From Lunularia cruciata (lineage: Eukaryota; Streptophyta; Marchantiopsida; Lunulariales; Lunulariaceae), in the NCBI GenBank assembly GCA_948567375.1, contig OX419759.1:51499493-51563492 (forward strand): DNA of 64,000 nt. The letters are read 5' to 3'. Position 1 is the stretch's first letter. Each line of letters starts with the position of its first letter. The notes under the pieces are model-generated. The model worked only from the letters and a program-made list of their open reading frames with translations, had not been told where the DNA came from and did not search any database. Made by a program: the position numbers and the translations under genes. This document shows, one piece after another, positions 1 through 10,554 of this stretch.

Positions 1-2690
1 GACTTGAGACTTTGGACTTCAGACTTCTGGTTTACATAACTTTGGGTTAGAAGCTTCTTTGCCTCAAGACAAAGATGATTGTATCTGAGATAGTCAGACC
101 TCGGAGTGCAACAAAGATGACTTCAGGAATCTTGCCAAAGGCATTAGAGAGAGTTAGGATAAAGAAAGAATAGATAGTTAAGATACCCATGACTTCAATT
201 TCAGTTTTGATTGAGGATGAAATAGGAATTGAAGGAGAAGTAGCAATAGTGAATAAACCCAAAGTGCAAGATCAGACTATAAGTGTCTTTGGGTCAGTAA
301 CATGAGTGATTAGGGGAAAGTGGGTTACAAATTGAAGGCGTAGATAGTGTACCCATGCTTTCAATTACAATTTGTGATGAGGATATAGTAGAATTAGCAA
401 AGGAATTGATTGTAATTAGACCCGATGTTGCAGAAGTAGTAATTCAGGTATCATCGGACTTATTATTAGAGACATTAGAGAAGAGTGGGTTAGGAGATAA
501 AGAGTTAGATAAGTCACTCCTTAGTGCAATTGTAGTTCCTACTGTAGAAGTAGTAGAAGTAGTGTAGGAATTGGTAGAATTAGATATACCCAAAGAAGGA
601 GAAGTAGTAGGAAGATCATCGGGTTTGGAAGCCGATGATGAGGTAGACATTGGATTGGTGTAAGCAACAATTTTGAGATAGGAAGAGGCAGATATGAAGA
701 GATGGATTGTCAGTTTGGATCTGCAGGTATGAAGAGATGTTAGGAAGCGGTGCATAAGTAGGAAGAATTGCTGTTTGCTTCAATATTTAAGGGGAGCATT
801 TGCAGTATTATGTTGTTCAGTATTCATATCTTTGAAGATAGATACATTGAAGTGCTGTTCTCAGTGCTCGTTGCTTGAGCTTAATTCCGATTGTCAATTT
901 TGTGTTTGTGTTTGTGAGTGTGTGGAGAATTCTGAAGTGCAAGTCAGTGTGTTTGTGGATGTTGGATTCTGCAGCCTTGATCTTCATTCTGTGTGTTTGA
1001 TCCGGAGTGAAGTGCATTGGAGCAATGCCTTGACAGGTCTGAGAAGAATTGTAGTGTTGGTAGTATTCTGCATTTGTGAGTGCAACACAAAGTTGATGTG
1101 AAGCAATTTTGATCGAGGAAGTTGTGCCTTCAATGGAAGGGTGGAACATAATTCTGAGGCAAAATTGTTCTTTGTAGTGAAGTGCCATCTTTGGGAGAAT
1201 ATGAATCATCACAATCAAGAGTTGTTTGGATAGAATTTGCTATGTTATGATTATGAGTGTGTAATCGTGACAAGTTGTCAAGATTGTGAGCTTGTTACTC
1301 TCTTCTAGGTGTAGTTTCTACTCGAGAGATTAAAGAAGCAATCAAAAAGAACTACAAGTTATTGTTTGACTTCATATTTGACCAATTCTGAATTGTATCT
1401 CTACGGGAACGAACTTTACTTACACGATTACCGCAAAAGTGATATTTGCCGGGTTGTCACACCTTTGCAAAGTAAATAGTTGATGACACATTGTCAACAA
1501 TCAAAAGAGGCCTATGTATAAGGTGGGAAATATTGTTTACGGGATTGTAATGGAGGAAGTGGGAGATATGGTAACAAGGATATGTTGTAGAATTTGACTA
1601 TACAAGACATGCAGATAGAGTCACATGTGGGATGAATCCTCTATGGGATAGTACTTTGTAAAGTAGTAAGGTAGGCAATTAAAGTTAAGATGATACTCTG
1701 ACTATGTCAAGTTGTAATCCATTAAAGATGATGAAGGGTTATGAGCCAATTGGCATTGATAGTGGTGAAGCAAGAAGGAGATGGTGGCCATAGTAGAAGC
1801 AATATTAGGAGATAAAATATCTTTTTAAGGTTAGGTTTACTAGTATATAAGGGAGCTCATGCCACTTAGTGGGGGTTTGTCCTCCTTGCATTATAACCAA
1901 TATTCATTATGAATCCTTACAATTCTAAAGTGGGAGGCTATGGTTCCTATTCCATTCTTGGAGAGAATGCTATTCAATTGAGTCAAAGGTTAGTAAGTTT
2001 ATCAAGGGATGTGTGTAATCATTGGGTCTATGAGATGAAGTGCATACTAGTCATGGTTGTAAGAGTGCTTGATGTGGCTTACTATTGGCTTATATTGAAC
2101 AATAGATATTATAAAGAAAACCCTTTCTCTCTGTTGTGATGTTTTTGAATGTTGAATCACTCTTCCAATTCATGAATGTGTATTATAGGTAAGTGATGCT
2201 ACTCATTGCGCTCATTGCATTCTTATCTAGATCTTAGAGTGTTCATAATAGTACACATAACATCTCATTACTTACCTAAAGTTGACAACCAAGGAAGCCA
2301 AAGGACTCACAATGGGACAAACTTGCAATTCTTGGATTAAGTGTTCAAAGATAAACCTCAAGTTGAATTAAGATCACTATGGGAACTTTGCCTACAAACT
2401 ATTTCAGGATCTACACTCTACATGCTAATCATTGTGGGATCTCTACTTATAGACAACTTTAGGAACTTCTACCCATAGTGTGCAATGTGATTTTCTCAAT
2501 CTTCCCTTGCTCTATTATCATGAATTAGATTAAAAAACATCTTTCAATATGTTTCAATAAAATTTCTCTCAAATTCTAAAATCCATGTTGTGTTAAGGTT
2601 GAACTAAGGGATTACTACAAGCAACTATGAGGTGATCTATTGGCTAATATGGGGAGCTAAGGGATGCTTTACTATGGGCTAGAGTACATG
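1..2690. other. AT-rich stretch with no assignable gene
   Basis: Only short open frames are present (the longest are about 130 codons on the minus strand at 817-1218 and about 108 on the plus strand at 775-1101), and none shows a recognisable domain. The plus frame at 355-567 is rich in Val, Glu and Leu and runs on past a stop as a similar low-complexity frame, which suggests a decayed coding repeat. A TATA-like string (tatataagg) at about 1845 followed by a short open frame at 1909-2139 could be an LTR promoter remnant, but I found no second copy in this window. Treated as unclassified repeat or intergenic DNA. Confidence 0.5.
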
Positions 2691-3115
2691 TTGATCTATT
2701 GGCTAAGGTAGGGGCAATTCATGTTGAGGTGAATTTATCCATGAAATCTAGTCCACATAGAGTGTGCTTCATCTCCTTAGAAGCTTACTCTCAAGGGCTT
2801 TCCATAAACACCAAGATTGTGGTAATGGAGGTCTAGGGAAGAAGTTATGACAAGTTGAATGTTGCTGTTTTCAAGAAGAATCTTGCAATGTGAATCCTGA
2901 AAGCAATCATATAAGGCAAACCCCACAATTCATGTCAAGCCTATTTTCTCCATATACTCTAGTCCAAATAGAGTATGATTTATTTTGTTGGAAGCATCTT
3001 TGCAAGGAATTTCTATAAACACCAAGATTGTGACAAACAAGGTCTAAGGAAGAAGTTATGACATGTTGAATGTCATTATTTTCTTGGAGTAATCTCTTAG
3101 CCAAATCCCATATGT
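2691..3115. repeat. R repeat, left block (two diverged units)
   Basis: Two diverged units (about 2700-2885 and 2900-3105) share the strings aattcatgt, tttccataaacaccaagatt, tctaaggaagaagttatgac and gttgaatgt. The same unit occurs once at 18182-18369 and about three times at 36031-36740. Each block touches an LTR module of a family M element, so R may be an internal part of a long family M LTR or a host repeat into which M inserted. No coding potential is recognisable. Confidence 0.6.
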
Positions 3116-3217
3116 TGTGTGTATAACATTGCTACAAAACATACATCACTGTCAACATCCACACACTATAGATGCACAACTCATACATAAATCATACATG
3201 GACTCTCAAGTGCCACA
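3116..3217 (-). repeat. Family M LTR module Y, orphan copy
   Basis: A module of about 105 bp ending in gtgccaca. It recurs at 3671-3772, 18370-18471 and 18926-19032 with high similarity (shared: cactatagat/agcacaactcacacataa and atacatggactct). Here it lies immediately left of the complete 3' LTR of M1 and is preceded by the R block, so it looks like the end of a further, otherwise missing LTR. Confidence 0.6.
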
Positions 3218-3772
3218 ATTAATCATTTTGTTCACAACTCTAATCACACCATATCAAATCAATACTTGATCTATCACTCAACAATCTGCCAACATTTGTG
3301 CACTAATACAATCAAGCCACACACACTCTACGTAAGAGACTGCAGGTGATGTTTGCCAACTTTCTATCCACTCTAGCTAGGAACTCAAAGGCTCAATGTC
3401 AAAGAAGTGAGCTCTTTGGAGCTGAACTTCCAAGTATACATCTAATTTTGACCTAGATCTCTAACCCTAACAATCTCACTAACAACACACTCACTGGTGT
3501 GAATGGTGCAAGTGATAGTGGGCCCCACCATATAGTCAGTACCTTGAACAAGAAATCTGAACATCAACAAGTAGTCGATGAGTAACTACCAAAATAATCA
3601 TGATTGCCAACACTACTACTCTAGAGTCCAAGCAATCTAGGTGTGATGTTACAAATAGCATGATAGCTATCATGTGTATATACATTGCTACACAACATAC
3701 ATCATTGTCAACATCACACACTATAGATACACAACTCACACATAAATCATACATGGACTCTCAAGTGCCACA
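3218..3772 (-). repeat. 3' LTR of M1 (modules X and Y)
   Basis: About 555 bp, homologous to 18472-19032. Module X (3218 to about 3670) also matches 17733-18181 and 35581-36030. Module Y (to 3772) ends in gtgccaca, which reads TGTGGCAC at the LTR start in element orientation. The polypurine tract follows directly at 3773-3785. The outer end is not the canonical TG...CA in this copy. Confidence 0.7.
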
Positions 3773-3785
3773 ATCATCCTCCTAG
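3773..3785 (-). other. Polypurine tract of M1
   Basis: On the minus strand the sequence reads CTAGGAGGATGAT immediately before the LTR start TGTGGCAC. M2 has the stronger version CTAGGGGGGCAAT at 19033-19045. The position just upstream of the 3' LTR is where plus-strand primer tracts lie in LTR elements. Confidence 0.6.
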
Positions 3786-3920
3786 TTGGTGGTTAGGTCC
3801 CTCTAACTCTAGATAGCCATCTACTCCAAGTATATACCTTATAGTTAGCAAAAGATCAAGAGGCCGGGTGCTATCAAGCCTCATCATTAGTAGCATATCT
3901 GCAATCTATACTATATAAAG

Positions 3921-3925
3921 GATGA
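3921..3925. other. Left target-site duplication of element B
   Basis: gatga, identical to 9541-9545 on the other side of the element. Five bases is the usual Ty3/gypsy duplication length. Confidence 0.9.
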
Positions 3926-4350
3926 TGTAAAAGACCAAAACCAAGGAGGGAAATAGGAGAATAAAAGTTCACATTGGGATGCTTGAATGTGGGAAAACTC
4001 CGAATGCCTAGCATGAACTTTGGCTTTGGTATTTATAGGTAGCATACAAGGCCCTTGAGAAGTTTCTCAAGAAGCTTCCTTGAGCCGCTTTCTTAGAATG
4101 CAAGCCAAGTTAACCAGGAAGCGTCTCAAGAAGCTTCATTCTACAAACAGCCTACTTGGCATGCAAGCTAAACTAGTTAGAAGCCTTTAGAAGCTTCCTT
4201 CTAGAAGCTACCTGCTTGAGGTGCAAGTTAACTAGTTGGGAAGCTTCCCAAGAAGCTTCCTAGATACTTTTGGAATATTATAGGCTAATTTGGCTTATTC
4301 TCTTCTTCATTAGCCTTACTAACTACATTGCTAAACTCCATATTGTTACA
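3926..4350 (-). repeat. 3' LTR of element B (425 bp)
   Basis: Begins tgtaaaagacc and ends attgttaca on the plus strand, matching 9141-9540 with indels. It holds a dense cluster of AAGCTTC palindromes and a TATA box in element orientation. Confidence 0.9.
4029..4262 (-). promoter_or_regulatory. U3 promoter of element B with HSE-like AAGCTTC cluster and TATA box
   Basis: In element orientation a run of GAAnnTTC palindromes (gaagcttc and variants near 4055-4080, 4117-4135, 4180-4210 and 4236-4260) lies upstream of CCTATAAATACC (about 4029-4040). The same layout is in the 5' LTR (TATA-like at 9242-9253, palindromes 9268-9450). GAAnnTTC is the core of heat-shock-factor sites. Adjacent palindromes here are mostly spaced by four bases rather than two, so they would be gapped sites. 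The heat link is an inference. Confidence 0.5.
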
Positions 4351-4366
4351 TATTCCCCCACCGCTA
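4351..4366 (-). other. Polypurine tract of element B
   Basis: The minus strand reads GGTGGGGGAATA directly before the 3' LTR start TGTAACA. Confidence 0.8.
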
Positions 4367-4384
4367 GTTGGTGACGTCCTCGTC

Positions 4385-4565
4385 GCCATTGAAGCTTCAA
4401 ACTCTTGGATGGCTGTTTGTGCATTTTGGAGGTAAGAAAGAGGTTCCCATGTGGCATCATGAAGGGGATACCCTTTCCAAAGGACCTTGTACTCTGTATG
4501 TTGGCGGTGTCCTCATTGGATGTAGCGATGTGCAAGGATACGATCAACTTTGTACTCCTTATGAT
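4385..4565 (-). pseudogene. Element B chromodomain remnant
   Basis: The minus-strand translation contains EYKVDRILAHR, then after one stop EYKVLWKGYP, followed by ATWEPLSYLQNA. This is the chromodomain pattern of chromovirus integrases (first strand, YxVKWKGY-type core, then the xTWEP helix start). In this family the domain follows the integrase and is thought to bind methylated histone H3 and steer integration into heterochromatin. One in-frame TGA lies in the linker between the two strands. It ends just before the polypurine tract. Confidence 0.85.
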
Positions 4566-4779
4566 CATTGATAGGGATAGGGGGAGGAGGAGGTTGAACT
4601 TGAGAGAAGAAGGAAGAGGGGTTAGGAACAAAGGGTTTCAACTTGGAAACATGAAAGATAGGATGGATGCGCATATGAGAAGGCAAAGCAAGTCAATAAG
4701 CAACATGAGAGACAATTTGGGTGATATCAAAAGGTCCTATCCAATTAGGGGCAAGTTTAAAAACTTGGGTATCAAGTGG

Positions 4780-5892
4780 GAGGGGTAGATTACTAGAGGA
4801 TAGCATAACTTTATCACCAACTTCAAATGTGAGATCATGACAATGATGGTCTGCATATTGTTTTTGACAATTCTGAGCAACAAGGAGGTGAGATTAAGCT
4901 TGTTGGAGAGATTCGGAGATGGTGGTCAAGAAGTTTGAAGTATGGGGGACCTGAGATGGAGGAGGAGCAAGAAGTGAATCTGGGACAAGCAAATCTTGGC
5001 CAAAATTGAGAAAGAAAGGAGAGAATCCGGTGCTTGCCTGTTTAGAATTGTTGTATGTAAACTCCGTAGCTGCAAGACATTCATCCCAATTGGTATGGTG
5101 AATGTTGATAAAGGCATGAAGCATATCTTCCAAGGTGCAATTTGCACATTCAATTTGTCCATCAGTTTGAGGATGATAGGTTGTGGACAAAGCAAGCTTG
5201 GTGCCAAGTATTTGGAAGAGTGCTTGCCAAAACTTTCCGGTGAAGCAAGGATCACGGTCGGAGATGAGTACACATGGCATCCCATGATGTTTGAATACAT
5301 TGTAAAAGTAGAGTTGCACCAAGGTTGGAGCATCCGTATTATCAACCCTTGGTGCCAAATGGATTTGCTTACTACGCTTATCCACAAACACCACAATTTT
5401 TGTGTAACCTTGTTGTGTCTTGGGCAAGGAGGTGATGAGATCTAAGCCCACATGCTCCCAATGAGTAGTTGGAATGGGAAGTGGCTGAAGGAGTCCACTT
5501 GGCTTCTGGTTATTGGCCTTGTTGCATTGACAACTCTCACACAATTGGACAAACTCCCGGACATCTCGTGTCATATTGGGCCACCACCATTGGCATTGGA
5601 GGGTACCCAAGGTCTTGTCTACCCCCATGTGACCAAATATTAGTAAATCATGGGCTTCCTGAAGGTGCACAAGTCAGAGATCACCTTTGGCTGGCACATA
5701 GATCTGGTCTGCATGGAATAGAAGGCCTTCCTTGAAGGAGAAGGCATTGTACTCCTTGTTGCATGCTGTTAGATGACCATGTACCATTTGGAAGAAGAGA
5801 TCTTTTTGTAGAGTTGACCAAAACTTGTTATGGACCTTGGGGTCAATTGATACTGTCGTAATTGCTGCCGTGATGAGAGGAAGAAACTTCAA
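4780..5892 (-). pseudogene. Element B integrase
   Basis: The open frame at 4894-5670 (258 aa) is a chromovirus-type integrase. The zinc-binding HHCC region ends in CESCQCNKAN. The core shows Asp in HVGLDLITSLP, Asp in LISDRDPCF and Glu in TDGQIECAN, so the DDE triad is readable. The frame at 5674-5892 continues upstream toward RNase H. Sequence below 4894 carries on into the GPY/F-like part and the chromodomain but is broken by stops and shifts. Other frames over this region are shadows. Confidence 0.9.
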
Positions 5893-5985
5893 ATCAGGTA
5901 GTCATGATAGAGCATCAGGGATGACATGGAATCAACCTGGTTTGTACTCAAGTTTGATGTCAAAAAATTGGAGTTGCTCTTCCCA

Positions 5986-7344
5986 TCAATGATGTTGACT
6001 CTTTATGTGTTCCAAGTGTAAGGTCTGCAACAATGGCTTGTGATCAATTTGCATGATCACTTTTTTCTCTAAGAGATAATGCCTCCATAACTTGGTGGCA
6101 TATACCATTGCAAGTTGTTCCCAGTCTTGAGCAAAGTAATTTCTTTTAGTTGTATTTAGTTGGCCAGACATAAAGGCAATGGGATGTAGTCCATCTAGGA
6201 ATTCTTGTTGCAAGACAACTCTAATTGCAAAGTTAGAAGCATCAAAATCAACCACACAAGGTAGTTGAGGATCATATGGTTGAAGAATGGGTCTTGAAGA
6301 CACCATATGCTTTAACTTTTGGAATGCTTCTTCATGCTTGGTGGTCCACTAGAAGCTTGAGTTCTTTCCCAAGAGTTCAATTAATGGTGCAACCACATGA
6401 GCATAATAGTGGATCAATTGTTGGTAAAAACTAGCCAATCCATTGAATGCCCATACTTTTGTAGCATCCTTTGGGGTAGGTCAATCAGTAATTGCCTTGA
6501 TTTTCTCTTCTTCCATCTCGATCCCCTCTAATGAGATCTTATGACCCAAGAAGGTAACTTCTTTTTTCCAAAAGGCACACTTCAACTTCTTGCAATAAAA
6601 TTTCCATTATCATAGTTGTCTTAGGACTTCTTGCACATGATTCACGTGTTCTACCTCTATCTTGCTATAGATTAAGATATCATCTCAGAACACCACTATA
6701 GACCAATCCAATATTCCATCCAACACCCGATGCATCTGATCCATGAAGATTGTTGGAGCATTAGTGAGTCCAAAAGGTAGAACTCTCCACTCAAAATGCC
6801 CATACCTTGTGCAAAAGGTAGTTTTTTGCACATCTTCTATCAATAGGGATTTGCCAATAGATGTTGCAAAGATCCAACTTGGAAAATTATTGTGCTCCAC
6901 TTAGTTGATCAAGCAAGTCGTCAATCCAAGGCAAGGGATATGCATTCTTCATAGTTTGCTTATTGAGCACACGGTAATCAATACAAAAACAAAGTCCTCC
7001 ATCCTTCTTTGGAACAAATAGTACCGGTGCCCCCAAGGAGAGGTACTATGTCATATGAAGTCCTTCTCCAACAACTCTGTAAGTGTTGTTCGTGACTCTT
7101 CCAACTCTTTTGGTGAGAGTTGATAGATTGGTCTACTCACTGGAGTACTCCTTGGCAATAACTCAATCTTGAAGGGCATACTTTGATTGGAGTGTAATCC
7201 CTTTGGCAGATCATCCAGAAACACATCCGCAAACTCCTGAATTATCCAACCAACCATTGCTTGATGAGGCTCTTGGCTCTCCCCTGATTGTTCTTGTGCA
7301 ATCGGCTTGATCCACACCATGAATACAAACTTATCTTCCTCCAA
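5986..7344 (-). pseudogene. Element B reverse transcriptase and RNase H
   Basis: RNase H lies at 5986-6306 (DFDASNFAIRVVLQQ, then the IDHKPLL motif). RT fragments lie at 6310-7344: FCTRYGHFEWRVLPFGLTNAP at 6685-6900, and an upstream fragment at 7051-7344 with the ETPVSRP-like segment TPVSRPIYQLSP. At the polymerase active site (about 6670-6692) the frame reads VVF, a stop, then DDILIYS, so the catalytic Asp pair remains but the position before it is a stop codon. Several shifts break the frame. Confidence 0.88.
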
Positions 7345-7559
7345 AGCTTGCTCTATGGCTGCTTTGCTAATAAAATTCCTTTTAGGGACTCATCTCTCTT
7401 CCAAGCTTGCTCCTTGGTTGCCTTCTTGGAAAACTTCCCATTTTAGGACTCATCTTCCTTCAAGGTTTGCTCTATGGCTACCTTCTCAACAAACTCTTCA
7501 TCTTGAGACTGATTTTTCTTAAGTGCCTTACTCAGAGGTGCTAGGCAACCTAATTGGAA

Positions 7560-7945
7560 ATTCCTACCTTGCTATTGTACTTGAATTTGTCATTGGGTCC
7601 AATCAAATTGAACCTTATGGCATTCAAGCCAAGGTAGACCTAGAATGATATCATAGTGTAGAGGTGCCACTACAAACCTCATACACTCCAAATACCCCTT
7701 CCAATCTTGAAGGTAACAAGATGCAAGGTATGGAATGCAGAACCCTTTCTACCATCCACCATCATCAATCTACTTCCAATTACTAGCTTGATAGGAATAT
7801 CCAATTCCTTTGCCACTTGCATTGACATGCAATTCTCTAAACTTTTAGAATCAACCAAAATCCTACAACCTCGATTAGATATCGTACCTTGCAAGTGAAG
7901 CAAAATTGCATAGATCAAGCCTTCAATCCCATTAGAACTAATCAA
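7560..7945 (-). pseudogene. Element B aspartic protease region
   Basis: The frame at 7679-7945 contains CRILVDSKSLENCMS, the retropepsin signature in which the expected Gly of DSG is Lys. It is followed by AKELDIPI and a hydrophobic strand typical of plant gypsy proteases. It sits between the gag knuckle and RT as expected. Inactive as written. Confidence 0.75.
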
Positions 7946-8049
7946 GTTCCCAGTAGGCGGCTTGAGATCTCCTACTAGAATTCCTCATTTCCCTTATTAT
8001 TTTGCTCCACAACCTCCATTTGGGCAACAAAAAAGGTCACCCATTCTTG

Positions 8050-9127
8050 AGTGGACATTTAGCAATACAATGCCCTAATTAGCAACAATAAAAACAACTA
8101 CCATTTTGTCGCAGTTTTTCTCTATTTATAGTGCCAAGTGGTCTTTGTTGAATGGCATCAATCTCCATTGGTGTTGGCTCCTCCACTTGTGTATAGTGTG
8201 TCGGTAGCGCTGTGGAGGTTGAGGTCAAGACCAAGTTGTTGCCACCAAGGAATCAAAACATTTGGCCAACTACATGGCTTCCTCCAAGTGTTGTGGCTCT
8301 TGTATAGTTACCTTTAACTTGGTTCTTGCCTCCAAGCCCCTCACAAATTGATCCAAAGCTTCACCTTCCAATGTATCTGGAATTTGCATGATGGTGTTTT
8401 GGAATTGCATGATGTAACTTCTTATATAGCCAATATGTTTCAACTCTGCCAACTTATCTTGTGCAGCTTGTGTGGCATTTATAGCTTGGAACCAACTAAT
8501 TATTGTGCTCTTGAATTCTGCCCATGTCAAGATTGGTGCAACAATTTGTTGTTCAGCATACTCCACTCAAAATCTCCACCATAGCTTTGCTACTCCATCC
8601 AAGAGGCTAGAAGCCAAGAGAATCTATTTTCACTTGTCTTGTAGATTGGTTGCTTCAAAATAACATTCACAATCACTCAAAATTCATCACTGCTCTTGGG
8701 AGATTCTTGCCTTCAAATACCTTGGGTTTAGGAATCTGATTCAATCTTCTCCTTCTTGAATTGTTACTCTCTCCACATGTTGTTGTCAAAGATCTTGTTC
8801 ATCCAACAATCAAGTAAGATGCTCAATTTGTTGCTGCATAGCAAGGATAACATCAGGTATTGCCACCATGGTTGCTACTCTATCATGCCACCCCTAATCT
8901 ATCTAGTTTATTAACACATAGAAACAATACGTCTACCATTCTCCATAAGTTACAACTGGAAGTACCAAGGGTTCCTCAGATTTGGTGATCATATGCAGAA
9001 AATCTTGTCCAAAGTGTGAGGTGATGAATTGTGTGAAGCAATGCTTGGGTAATACTTGGATGCAAAAATCCCAATGGTTTGGTGGAAGTGGATTTGGTGG
9101 TCCATAAATTCCATCCATCCCATTCTT
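8050..9127 (-). pseudogene. Element B gag
   Basis: The frame at 8270-8566 (98 aa) matches the retrotransposon gag fold: WAEFKSTIISWFQ, then LAELKHIGYIRSYIMQFQ, then ALDQFVRGLEARTK. A CCHC knuckle (C-x2-C-x4-H-x4-C, one stop inside) lies at about 8058-8100. The part between 8585 and the primer site at 9128 is the gag N-terminus and leader, broken by stops, with only short frames. Confidence 0.82.
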
Positions 9128-9139
9128 GCTCTGATACCA
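9128..9139 (-). other. Primer binding site of element B (initiator Met tRNA)
   Basis: The minus strand reads TGGTATCAGAGC one base from the LTR. This is the standard plant complement to the 3' end of initiator methionine tRNA. Confidence 0.93.
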
Positions 9140-9140
9140 A

Positions 9141-9540
9141 TGTTAAAGACCAAAATGAGGAGAGAAATAGGAGAATGGAAGTTCACATTGGGACGCTTGA
9201 ATGTGGGAAAAATCCGAATGCCTAGCATGAGCTTCAGCTTTGGTATTTATAGGTTGCATACAAGGCCCTTGAGAAGCTTCTCAAGAATTTTCCTTGAGTC
9301 ACTTTCTTAGAGTGCAAGCCAAGTTAACCAAGAAGCTTCTCAAGAAGCTTCCTTCTACAAGCTGCATACTTGGCATGCAAGCTAAACTAGTTAGAAGCTA
9401 CCTGCTTGGGGTGCAAGTTAACTAGGTGGGAAGCTTCCCAAGAAGCTTCCTAGATGCTTTTGGAATATTCTAGGCTAATTTGGCTTATTCTCTACTTCAT
9501 TAGCCTTACTAACTACGTCGCTAAATTCCATATTGTTACA
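9141..9540 (-). repeat. 5' LTR of element B (400 bp)
   Basis: Begins tgttaaagacc and ends attgttaca. It lacks part of the AAGCTTC-rich segment present in the other LTR, which accounts for most of the length difference. The primer binding site lies directly beside it, below 9141. Confidence 0.9.
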
Positions 9541-9545
9541 GATGA
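9541..9545. other. Right target-site duplication of element B
   Basis: gatga, identical to 3921-3925. The M1 sequence resumes here and continues the alignment with M2. Confidence 0.9.
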
Positions 9546-9557
9546 ACTAGTTCTAGG

Positions 9558-10554
9558 TCAAGTACATCTAGGACATAACCATTGTCCTTGAGGAACCACC
9601 ATGAGGGAAGGAGTCAAACATGCCATACTCCATCCTCTCAAACAATGATGACACACTAATATAATATCAACTCCACCAAAAGAGTCGCATAACATACATT
9701 GCAAGTCTGCATGTATAATTGCTAAGCTTTGGTCCATAATACCATCAATGTTTGGGAGGTAGCATGGTGCACAATTGCACACATGATCCTTCCAAAAAAC
9801 ACCATTATGTCCTTCCAACACAAGGACTCCAAATGGCAAAACCTTATGCACTCTCAAGATAGTGTGGCCAATAGAAACATTAAGTATCATTTGTGTTATC
9901 CGTTGTAGATATACATAGTCACCTAGATGAAATTGATGGATTGAGGGTCTATAACTTCCCCTTTGAATGGTAGCAATAGTGTAAGGTATCCTTATGCTGA
10001 GCAATTTCCAAGTTCTCAAAGGCCATCGACATCACTCTCCAAAAGATCTCTACTCATTGAGAACATGCACTCATCCATACATCTAGATCATTTAAGTCCA
10101 AAACTATAGTAGTATCTCAATGAATGGTTATAGGTAAATCAAGATCTCATTAATAGAGTAAAAATTAAGGAGAGAAGGATATTAAGGAGGCTTTCCGGCT
10201 GAGCTGATAGCCCATGGCCAACCAAGGTAACTAGAAATCCCAATCTCCCAAGTGGCCTCTCTGAAAACCATACTTTTGCAATCCTCTCTTCATTGTCTGA
10301 ACTACTCTCTTTGCTAAGAAATCTATCTCAAGGTGATCTTGGGAAGTAGTGCAATGATCAATCAAAGCCTTATCACACAAGACCTGAAACTCCTCCAAGA
10401 ACTATGTACCTTGATCAGTCAAAACCTCAATTGGTGCACCAAAATGACTAAGATCCCGATCCAGGAATGAGTCAATTGTCCCTTCATTGGACTTGTCAAG
10501 AAGTACCACCAACTCAATCCACTTGGAGAAGTACTCCATCATAACCAAAACATA
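9558..10554 (-). pseudogene. M1 integrase C-terminal half with fused PHD finger
   Basis: The frame at 9558-10019 (153 aa) begins in the integrase C-terminal module (GDYVYLQ, then VLPFGVLVLEGHNG and FWKDHVCNCAP). It continues without interruption into a PHD-like finger at 9564-9698: C108, C111, C123, C126, C134, C149 and C152 of that frame, ending VVPQGQWLCPRC. The expected histidine (WHxxC) is Ser131, so this finger is damaged. 10020-10554 is the integrase core with stops, matching M2 19660-20190. At 10555 it is cut by the family A fragment. Confidence 0.8.
9564..9698 (-). pseudogene. PHD finger of M1 (His ligand lost)
   Basis: The spacing is C-x2-C-x11-C-x2-C-x7-C-x14-C-x2-C, with the invariant Trp two residues before the last CxxC. 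It aligns residue by residue with the intact finger of M2 at 19208-19342. The second zinc site lacks its histidine. Confidence 0.8.

Larger units (their letters stand above)
3926..9540 (-). mobile_element. Element B: chromodomain-bearing Ty3/gypsy (chromovirus type), decayed
   Basis: Complete minus-strand element of 5.6 kb inserted in M1. It has two LTRs (3926-4350 and 9141-9540, both tg...ca), a perfect 5-bp target duplication gatga at 3921-3925 and 9541-9545, an initiator-Met tRNA primer site, a polypurine tract, and gag-PR-RT-RH-INT-chromodomain in that order. The undisturbed M2 sequence at about 19188-19200 (ataaagaatgaactag) is the matching empty site. The LTRs differ by several indels and many substitutions, and the coding part has many stops, so the insertion is old but younger than M1. 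Confidence 0.93.

Noticed and set aside
817-1218. Minus-strand gene of 133 codons
   Set aside because: Composition is His/Thr-rich from a gt/tg-rich strand, with no domain and an overlapping plus frame of similar length.
4996-5445. Plus-strand open frame of 149 codons
   Set aside because: It is the antisense shadow of the element B integrase.
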